Assembly: GCA_030152105.1 (NCBI GenBank)
Contig: JASLIH010000540.1
Location: forward strand, 1 to 19,378
Length of the DNA: 19,378 nt
Direction of reading: 5' to 3'
DNA from: Actinomycetes bacterium
GTDB taxonomy: Bacteria; Actinomycetota; CALGFH01
The translations under genes and the position numbers were made by a program. Below the pieces are notes generated by a model. That model ran no database searches, was not told the DNA's origin, and saw nothing but the letters and a program-made list of their open reading frames with translations. Positions 1 through 6,583 of the stretch are shown one piece after another. The number at the start of each line of letters is the position of its first letter. Within the stretch, counting starts at the first letter, position 1.

Positions 1-1739
1 GACCCGGGTGCATGGGCGGTGATGGTCGGCCCCTGCCGGAACGGCTGGAAGATTGCCTGGCGGACCTCGGCCGGCACCCCGGGTCCGGCATCCTCGACCA
101 CCATCAGCGCACCGCCGGCAGCCGCCTGGACCCGCACCCACACCGGCGTGCCGGCGGGGGTGTGCCGAGCCGCGTTGGCCAGCAGGTTCTCCACGATCCG
201 CTCGACCTTGGGGGCGTCGACGGCGATCAGCACGGGCGCAGTCTCTACGCTGATAAGACGCGTGCCGACCAATTCTGGCCCTGCATCCTTGACGATCCGG
301 CTGACCAGCTCACCAAGATCGACACGTTGACGGTCGGGGTCGAGGTTCCCTTGGGTGAGGCGTTCCAGATCCAGCAGGTTGGTTAGCAGGCGGCCGAGCT
401 TGCGGGCATTGGCTGCCAGCCGGCCGAGCAGGTCGCGGACCTCGCTGACCGCCAACTGCTGGTGGCCGCGGTCCAGGGTCGCGGCGATCCCCAGCACCGA
501 GGTAAGCGGCGTACGCAGGTCGTGGGAGACGGCCTGGAGGAACGCGTCCTTCATCTCGTCCAGCTCGCGGAGGTGCTGGCTGGCGGTCCGCTCCCGCTCC
601 AGGGCGTCCGACAGCTGCTCGGCGGCGGCGTGCTCCCGCCGCAGAGCAGCCGACAGCCGCTCGGTTGCCGCCTGTTCCCGCGCCAAGCTGTCGCGAAGAT
701 CTCGCTCGGCCTGCCGACGCTGGCTGACATCCCGGGCGATCAGCAGTTCCCCGGTCGGCTGCCCCTGCCGGTCGGGCAGAGCAGATACGGTCAGTTCATA
801 CCCGCGACCGGCGATGATCGCCTCCTCCCGGGAGTTGTCGCTCGAAATGGAGGCGCCACCCGCGCGGGAGAGGGCGGTTGCCCACCCCGGCACCAGCTGT
901 GCCAGCGGCTGCCCGACGACGTGGCCGGCCGGCTGACCGAGCAGCCGCTCGGCAGCCAGATTGGCATCCACCACCCGCCCGTAGGGGTCCAGCACCACGA
1001 CCGCATCCTGCATCAGCTGGAAGATCTGGCTGCGCGCGATCGGGGCCAGATCGAGCAGGCGGAAGCGGAAGACCCCCCACACCAGCACCGCGCCGGTCAA
1101 CACGAGCAGGAACGGGGTCAGCTCGACCTGCCCGAACGGTCCGACGTTGAGGTTGTGCAGCAGGTTGGCCAGGATCGGCAGCAGCAACGTCACGATCAGC
1201 AGCACGCTCTGGCGCCAGTACAGCCGCGACAGGCGCAGCAGCGTCCAGACAAACAGCGCCGTGCAACCCCACACCACCAGGTCGGCGTAGACCAGGAACG
1301 GCCAGAACAGCGGCCCGACCTGCGCGATCGCCCGGCTTGGGCCGTCGGCCGCCGACGGCGGGTAGTAGCGCACCAGGTCATGGGTGGCGGGGTTGGCCAG
1401 CAGCACGATCACCGCCACGGGCGGGACCGCCAGCGCGGCCATCACCGGCCGGTTCACCCACCGGTCCCGGCGGGTGTACTGCATGGTGAACGCGAACCAG
1501 GCGGGCGGGAGCAGGGCGACGCCCAGCCACTTGGCGTCGCCCCACAGGAGCTTCGTGGGTAGGTTGGTGGCGGCCAACTCAAGGGCATATGCGAAGCCCC
1601 ACCAGCCGGCGGCGGCCAGCACCACCGTCAGGCTCGCCCCGGCCGACGCCCGCCGGTGGCGCCAGACGTAGAATGCGTAGGCGGCTAGGCAGGCGCCCGC
1701 GGCCAGCGCCATCGCGCTGAAGACCCAGTGCTGGCCCAC
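1..1739 (-). CDS. Sensor histidine kinase (HisKA_7TM-PAS-HisKA-HATPase), C-terminus cut by window edge
   Basis: Membrane sensor kinase of a two-component system; 579 residues are visible. Residues 1-230 hold about seven hydrophobic helices and match the N-terminal 7TM region of histidine kinases (YALELAA near 51, KLLWGDAKWLG near 63, WFAFTMQYT near 81, FRFRLLDLAPI near 225). A PAS domain follows (about 238-345), then a coiled coil of three 14-residue repeats (352-393). The HisKA H-box SHDLRTPL places the phospho-accepting His at 406. The ATPase domain shows the N-box (N518, N522), a G1 box D550-A-G-P-G and an F-box F564/F567; the G2 box lies beyond the window. The start is GTG, preceded by GGAGGGG seven bases upstream, just before the first hydrophobic helix. 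No response regulator is adjacent; the two NarL-type regulators about 13 kb away are possible but unproven partners. The stimulus is unknown. Confidence 0.93.
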   Translation of the reverse strand, partial: MGQHWVFSAMALAAGACLAAYAFYVWRHRRASAGASLTVVLAAAGWWGFAYALELAATNLPTKLLWGDAKWLGVALLPPAWFAFTMQYTRRDRWVNRPVMAALAVPPVAVIVLLANPATHDLVRYYPPSAADGPSRAIAQVGPLFWPFLVYADLVVWGCTALFVWTLLRLSRLYWRQSVLLIVTLLLPILANLLHNLNVGPFGQVELTPFLLVLTGAVLVWGVFRFRLLDLAPIARSQIFQLMQDAVVVLDPYGRVVDANLAAERLLGQPAGHVVGQPLAQLVPGWATALSRAGGASISSDNSREEAIIAGRGYELTVSALPDRQGQPTGELLIARDVSQRRQAERDLRDSLAREQAATERLSAALRREHAAAEQLSDALERERTASQHLRELDEMKDAFLQAVSHDLRTPLTSVLGIAATLDRGHQQLAVSEVRDLLGRLAANARKLGRLLTNLLDLERLTQGNLDPDRQRVDLGELVSRIVKDAGPELVGTRLISVETAPVLIAVDAPKVERIVENLLANAARHTPAGTPVWVRVQAAAGGALMVVEDAGPGVPAEVRQAIFQPFRQGPTITAHAPG

Positions 1740-1780
1740 ACCGTCGCCCCTCCAAGAATGCCCGGTTTCGCCAAACGCGG

Positions 1781-1786
1781 ATCATA
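1781..1786 (-). promoter_or_regulatory. Putative -10 element for the sensor kinase
   Basis: On the minus strand this reads TATGAT, close to the sigma-70-type -10 consensus. It lies about 42 bases upstream of the kinase GTG, which would give a leader of about 35 bases carrying the GGAGGGG ribosome site at 1747-1753. No convincing -35 hexamer is seen at the usual distance, so this is a modest call. Confidence 0.35.
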
Positions 1787-2184
1787 CGACAATGGCGGCC
1801 TACGGCAGGCGGACCGGGCAGACCGAACGGCGTGGATGCTCCGATCGCAGAGGCGACATGCGAGGGCTGGGCTGGCCTCGGTTGCTCCCGACACGACTAG
1901 CCTCATGGACCGACTCCCGCCTGACGAGTTGTGATGGCATGTCCAATCCTTGCTGCCAGGCCCGCCGCCCGTCCGCGCGGTGATGTCCTACGCCGCGTGC
2001 GATCAACTTCCGGACGTGACGGTTTCATCTGTACTGCGAGCACTGGATCATGGCTGACGGACCGCCAAGTTGACTGCCAACCACTCGGACTCCTGCCTTA
2101 TGTAGCGACATCTGCGGACGAGCACGAGCCGTCTACCTGCATAGATGGACGGCAACGGACAACGTTGGACGGGCGGGGAAGAGG
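1787..2184. other. Non-coding stretch without a recognisable gene
   Basis: Base composition here is less GC-rich than in the flanking genes and no frame on either strand shows family resemblance or a good ribosome site. It separates the kinase from the tRNA half. Nothing recognisable was found apart from a 9-base inverted repeat arm (2152-2160) that pairs with the tRNA anticodon arm. I looked for the missing 3' half of the tRNA and did not find it. Confidence 0.6.
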
Positions 2185-2221
2185 TAGAAGTCCGTTGCTC
2201 TATCCATTGAGCTACAGGGGC
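2185..2221 (-). pseudogene. 5' half of a tRNA-Arg(UCU), truncated in the anticodon loop
   Basis: Read on the minus strand from 2221, the sequence gives a 7-base acceptor strand GCCCCTG, then TA, a D-arm GCTC...GAGC with a typical loop, A26, a 5' anticodon strand ACGGA and a loop starting CTTCTA. This places U33 correctly and gives anticodon TCT. The match ends there: the following bases CCTCTTCC cannot pair with ACGGA, no T-arm (GGTTCRA-like) follows, and no 3' acceptor strand CAGGGGC occurs between 2184 and 1740. It is therefore a broken or remnant tRNA gene, possibly a scar from recombination at a tRNA. A chance match is unlikely given the correct spacing of every 5' element. Confidence 0.6.
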
Positions 2222-2266
2222 CTGGGAGGAGCATACCCGGGGGTGGAGGGTGACCTCGATGGCGCG

Positions 2267-2311
2267 CCCGCGAGTGGACTGCGCGCGGTGCTCGGGCCTG
2301 ACTCTCGCGGG
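2267..2311 (-). terminator. Inverted repeat downstream of the NlpC/P60 gene, possible terminator
   Basis: CCCGCGAG at 2267-2274 and CTCGCGGG at 2304-2311 form a perfect 8-base inverted repeat with a 29-base loop, starting about 19 bases past the stop of the NlpC/P60 gene. No U-tract follows and the loop is long, so termination is only inferred from position. Confidence 0.25.
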
Positions 2312-2329
2312 ATGTACCGGGTCTGGTCG

Positions 2330-3592
2330 TCAGGGGGCTGGGCGGACGGCGCCGGCGTAGCTGGGGCGCCAGATTGGGGAGGTGCGGACGACGGCGCCGG
2401 TGTGGGGGGCCTCGACCATCAGGCCGCGACCGATGTAGAGGCCGACGTGGTGGATGGTGGCGGGGTCGCGAGGGTTGTCGGCGAAGAACACCAGGTCGCC
2501 GGGGACCAGGTGCGTCGAGTCCACGGGGCGCATGCCGGCGTAGGCGGCGAACTGGGACCGCGAGACCCGCGGGATGGTGATCCCGGCGGCGGCGTAGGCG
2601 AAGCTGGTCAGCCCCGAGCAGTCGAAGGTGCTGGGGCCCTCAGCGCCCCACACGTAGGGGGAGCCGAGCTGGGCCAGGGCGGCCTCGACCGCCTTGGCGG
2701 CCGCTGGGGAGGCGCGGCCGTCCCGGGCCGGGGCGGTGCCGGAGGTTCTGGCCGCGGCCAGGTAGCCGGCGAAAGCGGCGCGCTGGGTGGCTTCCTCGCG
2801 GCGTCGCTCCTGCTCGATGAGGGCGGCCACACGGCGGTCCATGGTGCGCAGCTCGCGTTGGATGTCAGTGGCCAGGCGCTCGGCCTCGGCCCGTTTGGTG
2901 TCGAGCCGCTCGGCGCCGCGAGCCTGGTCGACCAGGCGCTCGGAGAGGCGGGAGCGGGTGCGGTCGAGCCGCTCCTTGGCCCGTGCGACCCGGTCGACCA
3001 GGGCGAGGTCGGCGTCGAGCACGGCGCGCTGCAGCGGCAACCTGGCCAGGGCGTCGGCCGGGTCGTCGGCGCCGACCAGGTTGGCCACGAACCAGCCGGG
3101 GCCGGCCATGTAGCTGCTGCGGGCCCGCTCGTCCAGCTCGGCCTGGGCGGCGGTCACCTCGCGCTCGGCGGCCTGGCGGCGGCGGTCCAGCTGGGAGGCC
3201 TCGGCCAGCAGGCCGACCCCGCGGGTGTACGCCTCCTCCAGGTCTTCGGCCAGCACCTCCAGCCGCCGGTGCTGGCTGTCGAGCTTGGCCCGTAGCCGGG
3301 TCGCCCGGGACCGCAGCGAGCCCAGGTCGCCGGCCGGGACTGCCGGACGGCCGGCGACCGGGCGGGTCGAGGGAGGACGGGCTGAAGGTCCCGGGACGGG
3401 GACGGTCGGGCCGGGCTCGGCCGGGCGCGCCAGGGCGGCGGGAGCAGTAAGGGTGACGGCGGCGAGCAGGGCCGCCGAGACGACGGCGGCTGTCACCCCC
3501 CGGACGGACCGGCGCAGGATCGTCGCGGCCCAGGCCCATACGGACCGGTGCCAGGGGCCCCTCGGGGCCGGGCGCGGGACGGGTGGCGGCAA
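2330..3592 (-). CDS. Secreted NlpC/P60 family peptidoglycan endopeptidase (RipA-like)
   Basis: Likely cleaves the stem peptide of peptidoglycan (D-Glu to diaminopimelate type bond) outside the membrane during growth or division. The 420-residue protein has a basic N-region and a hydrophobic signal segment (about 22-55, ending APAALARPA), a Pro-rich linker, a long charged coiled coil (about 90-285) and a C-terminal NlpC/P60 domain (about 297-415). The catalytic Cys is C325 in FDCSGL, the His is H382 in HHVGLYIG, and H397 in EAPHTG fits the third catalytic residue. The coiled coil plus hydrolase layout is that of actinobacterial RipA/RipC proteins, where the coil is thought to control access to the active site. 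The start is TTG, chosen because GGAGGA (3597-3602) sits four bases upstream. It is divergent from the DUF4397-sortase operon. Confidence 0.93.
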   Translation of the reverse strand: MPPPVPRPAPRGPWHRSVWAWAATILRRSVRGVTAAVVSAALLAAVTLTAPAALARPAEPGPTVPVPGPSARPPSTRPVAGRPAVPAGDLGSLRSRATRLRAKLDSQHRRLEVLAEDLEEAYTRGVGLLAEASQLDRRRQAAEREVTAAQAELDERARSSYMAGPGWFVANLVGADDPADALARLPLQRAVLDADLALVDRVARAKERLDRTRSRLSERLVDQARGAERLDTKRAEAERLATDIQRELRTMDRRVAALIEQERRREEATQRAAFAGYLAAARTSGTAPARDGRASPAAAKAVEAALAQLGSPYVWGAEGPSTFDCSGLTSFAYAAAGITIPRVSRSQFAAYAGMRPVDSTHLVPGDLVFFADNPRDPATIHHVGLYIGRGLMVEAPHTGAVVRTSPIWRPSYAGAVRPAP

Positions 3593-3596
3593 TGGG

Positions 3597-3602
3597 TCCT
3601 CC
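3597..3602 (-). promoter_or_regulatory. Ribosome binding site supporting a TTG start
   Basis: GGAGGA on the minus strand, four bases before TTG at 3592. The nearby upstream ATG is out of frame, so this site decides the start of the NlpC/P60 gene. Confidence 0.6.
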
Positions 3603-3686
3603 GGCTCGCCGACATGCTGGTCGCTCGACCTCGGTTCGGTGCCGCGGCCCCGTCGGATGGGACCGTAGGGAAGAACCCCACCATCT

Positions 3687-3705
3687 GCCGTAGCGGAACT
3701 ACGGC
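3687..3705. repeat. Perfect short hairpin in a divergent control region
   Basis: GCCGTAG (3687-3693), five-base spacer cggaa, CTACGGC (3699-3705). It lies about midway in the 247-base space between the divergent NlpC/P60 and DUF4397 genes, so it could be an operator or a structured leader element. No U-tract follows on either strand, which argues against a terminator. Confidence 0.4.
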
Positions 3706-3839
3706 GTCATCGGGCGACCACGCGGGCGGCCCGGCCGAACGTGGGGCAAGAGAACCTGAAACGACCACGCCGGGCGCGGCGCGGCGCATTACCGCCGTCG
3801 GGCCCCGGGCCGGCGCGGCTGGGAGGAGAGTGGGCGCTC

Positions 3840-4688
3840 GTGCGACGTTCCCGGATCGCCGTCCTGGCCGCCGCCATCGCGGCCGTCGCCGTGCTGGCCG
3901 TTCCTGCTGCCGCGGCCGTCGCCACCGCCGAGGCGGGCCCGGGGCAGGCGATGGTCCGGGTGGCTCACTTCTCACCGGACGCGTCCTACGTGGACGTCTA
4001 CATGGTGAGCCTCAACCGCAGGCAGCTGTTCCCCAACGTCTTCTACAAGTCCGTCTCCAGCTATTGGGCGGTGGCCGCGGGGCCGTTCACCTACGAGGTG
4101 CGGGCGGCAGGGGCCGCTCCCGAGTCGCAGCCGGTGATCCAGGTCAAGGGCAACCTGGCCGCCGGCAGCAGCTACACGGTGGCCGCGGTCGGGCGGCGGG
4201 ACCAGCTCCAGGGGCTGCTGCTGCGCGACGACATGGCGCCGACGGCGCCGGGCAAGGCCAAGGTGCGCTTCCTGGACGCGGCCTTCGACCTGCCGGCGGT
4301 GGACATCGCGGTCGCCGGAGGGCCGGTGCTGGCGTCGCGGCTGGCCTACCCAGAGCCGACCAGGTACCGCCAGGTCGACTCGGGCCGCCAGCGGGTGGAG
4401 GTGCGCCGCTCCGGAGCCACTGCCGTGCTGGTCAAGGGGACGGTCGCCGTCAAGCCGGGGACGGTCACCTCGGTCGTGCTGCTCGGCGGGGCCGGGGAGC
4501 CACGCGAGCTGTACGCCTTCAGCGATGCTGCCGGGTCCCGGGCGGCGCCGGCCGGCGGCATCCGCACCGGGGCGGGCGGGACCGCGCCCTCCTCGCGAGC
4601 CCAGCCCGCTCCGGTGCTCTCACTGTCCGCCGTGCTTGTCGCCGTGGTTGCCCTGGCGGCCGGCGCCCGGCGGCGAGCCCGGGCCTAG
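3840..4688 (+). CDS. Secreted DUF4397 domain protein with a C-terminal membrane tail
   Basis: Surface protein of unknown function. From the GTG at 3840 it has 282 residues: a signal peptide (1-31, RRSRIAVLAAAI then a long Ala/Val run), a DUF4397 domain whose hallmark is VRVAHFSPDASYVDVYM (39-55), a second weaker copy of the same strand pattern (KVRFLDAAFDLPAVDIAV, 141-158), a Gly/Ala/Pro-rich spacer (230-258) and a final hydrophobic helix (259-275) ending in RRRARA. That tail has the shape of a cell-wall sorting signal but no LPXTG or LAXTG is visible before the helix. The frame is open back to 3741, but the GTG at 3840 places the signal peptide at the N-terminus, with GGGAGGAG about a dozen bases upstream. 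The sortase gene starts four bases after the stop, suggesting it handles this protein or shares its role. Confidence 0.85.
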   Translation: MRRSRIAVLAAAIAAVAVLAVPAAAAVATAEAGPGQAMVRVAHFSPDASYVDVYMVSLNRRQLFPNVFYKSVSSYWAVAAGPFTYEVRAAGAAPESQPVIQVKGNLAAGSSYTVAAVGRRDQLQGLLLRDDMAPTAPGKAKVRFLDAAFDLPAVDIAVAGGPVLASRLAYPEPTRYRQVDSGRQRVEVRRSGATAVLVKGTVAVKPGTVTSVVLLGGAGEPRELYAFSDAAGSRAAPAGGIRTGAGGTAPSSRAQPAPVLSLSAVLVAVVALAAGARRRARA

Positions 4689-4692
4689 CGCC

Positions 4693-5373
4693 GTGCCCGC
4701 CCGTCCCCGGCGACCCGCCCTCGCCGCGCTGGTCGTCGCCGCCCTCGTGGTGGTGCTCAGCGGCTGCGCCGAGGCTGTGGACAACCAGGAGCACCCCAAC
4801 CCGCCTCCGACTACGCCGGGGAACTTCGACGCACCCGGGACCCCTCCGGCGGCTCCCGGGTTTGAGGTTGGCGAACTGCCCGGGCAGGTGACGGCCCTTG
4901 GGACCGGGGCGGAGGCGGCGCCGGTGCAGCTGGTGATTCCGGCGATCGGGGTGGAGACCCGGCTGGTCCGGCTGGGGCTGGAACCGGATGGGGGGATGGC
5001 CGTCCCGGAGGACTTCGGGCGGGCCGGCTGGTTCGCAGGGGGGCCGGCGCCTGGGGAGGCCGGGCCGGCGGTGATCGCTGGGCATGTTGACTCCCGGACC
5101 GGGCCGGCGGTGTTCTACCGGCTGCGTGAGCTGCGGCCGGGCCAGGCGGTGCTGGTCGAGCGGGCCGACGGGACCCGGCTGCGGTTCGTGGTCGAGCAGG
5201 CGCGCAGCTATCCCAAGGCGGCCTTCCCGACGGCGGCGGTGTTCGGGCCGGTCTCGTCGGCCGCGCTGCGGCTGATCACCTGCACCGGCGACTTCGACCG
5301 GGCACGGGGCAGCTACCGCGACAATCTGGTCGTGTTCGCACGTCTGGCCGTGGGTGCGGCGAACCGGGGATGA
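4693..5373 (+). CDS. Class F sortase, predicted lipoprotein
   Basis: Sortases cleave a sorting motif in a secreted protein and join it to a nucleophile, usually cell-wall precursor. This 226-residue protein shows the full catalytic triad: His131 in IAGHVDS, Cys197 in LITCTGDFD and Arg209 in SYRDNLVVFA, with the beta-barrel core starting at LVIPAIGVE (about 78). The sequence best fits actinobacterial class F (the LITCTGDF context). The N-terminus has a hydrophobic segment ending LSGC, so Cys25 could be lipidated; a Pro-rich linker (33-60) follows. The GTG start lies four bases after the DUF4397 stop and has no clear ribosome site, which suggests translational coupling. An in-frame opening further upstream would overlap the DUF4397 gene and is less likely. 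The natural substrate is unknown. Confidence 0.9.
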   Translation: MPARPRRPALAALVVAALVVVLSGCAEAVDNQEHPNPPPTTPGNFDAPGTPPAAPGFEVGELPGQVTALGTGAEAAPVQLVIPAIGVETRLVRLGLEPDGGMAVPEDFGRAGWFAGGPAPGEAGPAVIAGHVDSRTGPAVFYRLRELRPGQAVLVERADGTRLRFVVEQARSYPKAAFPTAAVFGPVSSAALRLITCTGDFDRARGSYRDNLVVFARLAVGAANRG

Positions 5374-5380
5374 TGGGCGG

Positions 5381-6583
5381 GTGGGAACCGGGGCTGGCCG
5401 ACGCAGGTCGAGGCCATGGCGGCTGCTGCGCGGCGCCGTGGTCCTGGTGGTCGTGCTGGTCCTGCTCGTCTTCGCCGGGGGCAGCTGGTTCTACTCCGGC
5501 GAGATCCGGGCCGGGGCGCTTGACGCCGAGCCGCCGACCCCGCTCGCCCTGCGGACCGAGGTGCTGGCGGTCGGGACCCGCTCGATCACCCTGGGCCGCG
5601 AACCGGACTCGCCGCGGGAGCTGACCGCCCCCGGGACCTTCGGGCTGCGCTGGGACGAAGGGTACGGGCGGCTCGGGGCCATCCTGGCCACCGGCCCCGA
5701 CCGGGTGGAGCGGACCTTCGCCAAGGTGGAGGGGGTGGCGCCGCGGGCCGGGGAGCGGTCGGCGGTCGACGGCTACGCCTGGCCGGCCGACCCGTCGGTG
5801 GCCGCCGGCCGGCCGGCCAGGGAGGTCAGCTACCCCTCGCCGCTCGGGCCGGCGCCGGCCTGGCTGGTCGAGGGCCGCCGCGACACCTGGGTGATCCTGG
5901 TCCACGGCTACAACGCCGCCCGCAGCGAGACCCTGCGGGCGCTGGCCACCACCGCCCGACTGGGCTACCCGTCCCTGGCCGTCAGCTACCGCAACGACCC
6001 GGGCGCCCCCCGCAGCCCCGACGGCCTGCGCCGCTGGGGGGCGACCGAGTGGCGGGACCTGGAGGCGGCGACCCGCTACGCGCTCGACCACGGCGCCAGG
6101 GGCGTGGTCCTGGCCGGCTTCAGCATGGGCGGCGCGGTGGTGACCAGCTTCCTGCTGGAGTCGCCGCTGGCTTCCCGGGTCCGTGGGGTGGTCCTGGACT
6201 CCCCAGCGCTCGACCTGGGCGAGGTGATCGACTACGGGTCCACCGACCGGGAGCTGCCCGTGCTCGGGGCCCCGCTGCCGCCGGCGCTCACGGTGACGGC
6301 CAAGGGGATCGCCGGGGTGCGCTACGACCTGGACTGGGGCCAGCTCGACTATGTCGACCGGGCCGGCCGGCTGGCCGCCCCCATCTTGGTCTTCCATCAG
6401 GCCGGCGACCCGACCGTCCCGCTGGCGATCAGCGAGGCCCTGGCCTCGGCCCGGCCCGACCTGGTGACCTTCGAGCGTTTCACCGGCGACGGTCACGTCC
6501 AGTCCTGGAACACCGACCGGGCGCGTTACGAGCGGGCGCTGCGGGCCTTCCTTGAGCGGGTCGCCCCGGCGTCGGCCGCCTGA
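5381..6583 (+). CDS. Membrane-anchored alpha/beta hydrolase
   Basis: Serine hydrolase of unknown substrate (esterase/lipase or peptidase type). About 400 residues: a basic N-terminus, one membrane anchor (about 18-35, a run of Val/Leu), an extracytoplasmic domain of roughly 140 residues without a recognised family, then an alpha/beta hydrolase fold. Visible elements are the oxyanion loop VHGYNAA, the nucleophile elbow AGFSMGG with Ser248, an acid Asp343 in AGDPTVPL and His372 in GDGHVQSW. The start is uncertain: GTG at 5381 follows a GGGCGG run, while GTG at 5354 would overlap the sortase by 20 bases. Either way the gene is packed against the sortase and is likely co-transcribed. Its 3' end overlaps the convergent GGDEF-EAL gene by 58 bases. 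Confidence 0.85.
   Translation: MGTGAGRRRSRPWRLLRGAVVLVVVLVLLVFAGGSWFYSGEIRAGALDAEPPTPLALRTEVLAVGTRSITLGREPDSPRELTAPGTFGLRWDEGYGRLGAILATGPDRVERTFAKVEGVAPRAGERSAVDGYAWPADPSVAAGRPAREVSYPSPLGPAPAWLVEGRRDTWVILVHGYNAARSETLRALATTARLGYPSLAVSYRNDPGAPRSPDGLRRWGATEWRDLEAATRYALDHGARGVVLAGFSMGGAVVTSFLLESPLASRVRGVVLDSPALDLGEVIDYGSTDRELPVLGAPLPPALTVTAKGIAGVRYDLDWGQLDYVDRAGRLAAPILVFHQAGDPTVPLAISEALASARPDLVTFERFTGDGHVQSWNTDRARYERALRAFLERVAPASAA

Noticed and set aside
2075..2098. D-arm-like sequence of a tRNA-Ser/Leu (GTCCGAGTGGTT on minus)
   Set aside because: No matching acceptor stem, anticodon arm or T-arm around it; likely chance.
1740..2184. Group I intron interrupting the tRNA-Arg
   Set aside because: The break in the anticodon loop suggested it, but no 3' exon (TCCGT, T-arm, CAGGGGC) was found before the kinase gene. 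GAGGGGC at 1746-1752 is the kinase ribosome site and has no T-arm beside it.
1931..3295. A 454-codon open frame on plus running from the non-coding stretch across the NlpC/P60 gene
   Set aside because: Antisense shadow of the hydrolase; no ribosome site, and it crosses the tRNA half.
3593..3780. ydaO/c-di-AMP riboswitch in the NlpC/P60 leader
   Set aside because: Such leaders are known before actinobacterial wall hydrolase genes, and GCACCGAACC looked suggestive, but I could not line up the other conserved blocks. A search with the Rfam ydaO-yuaA model would decide.
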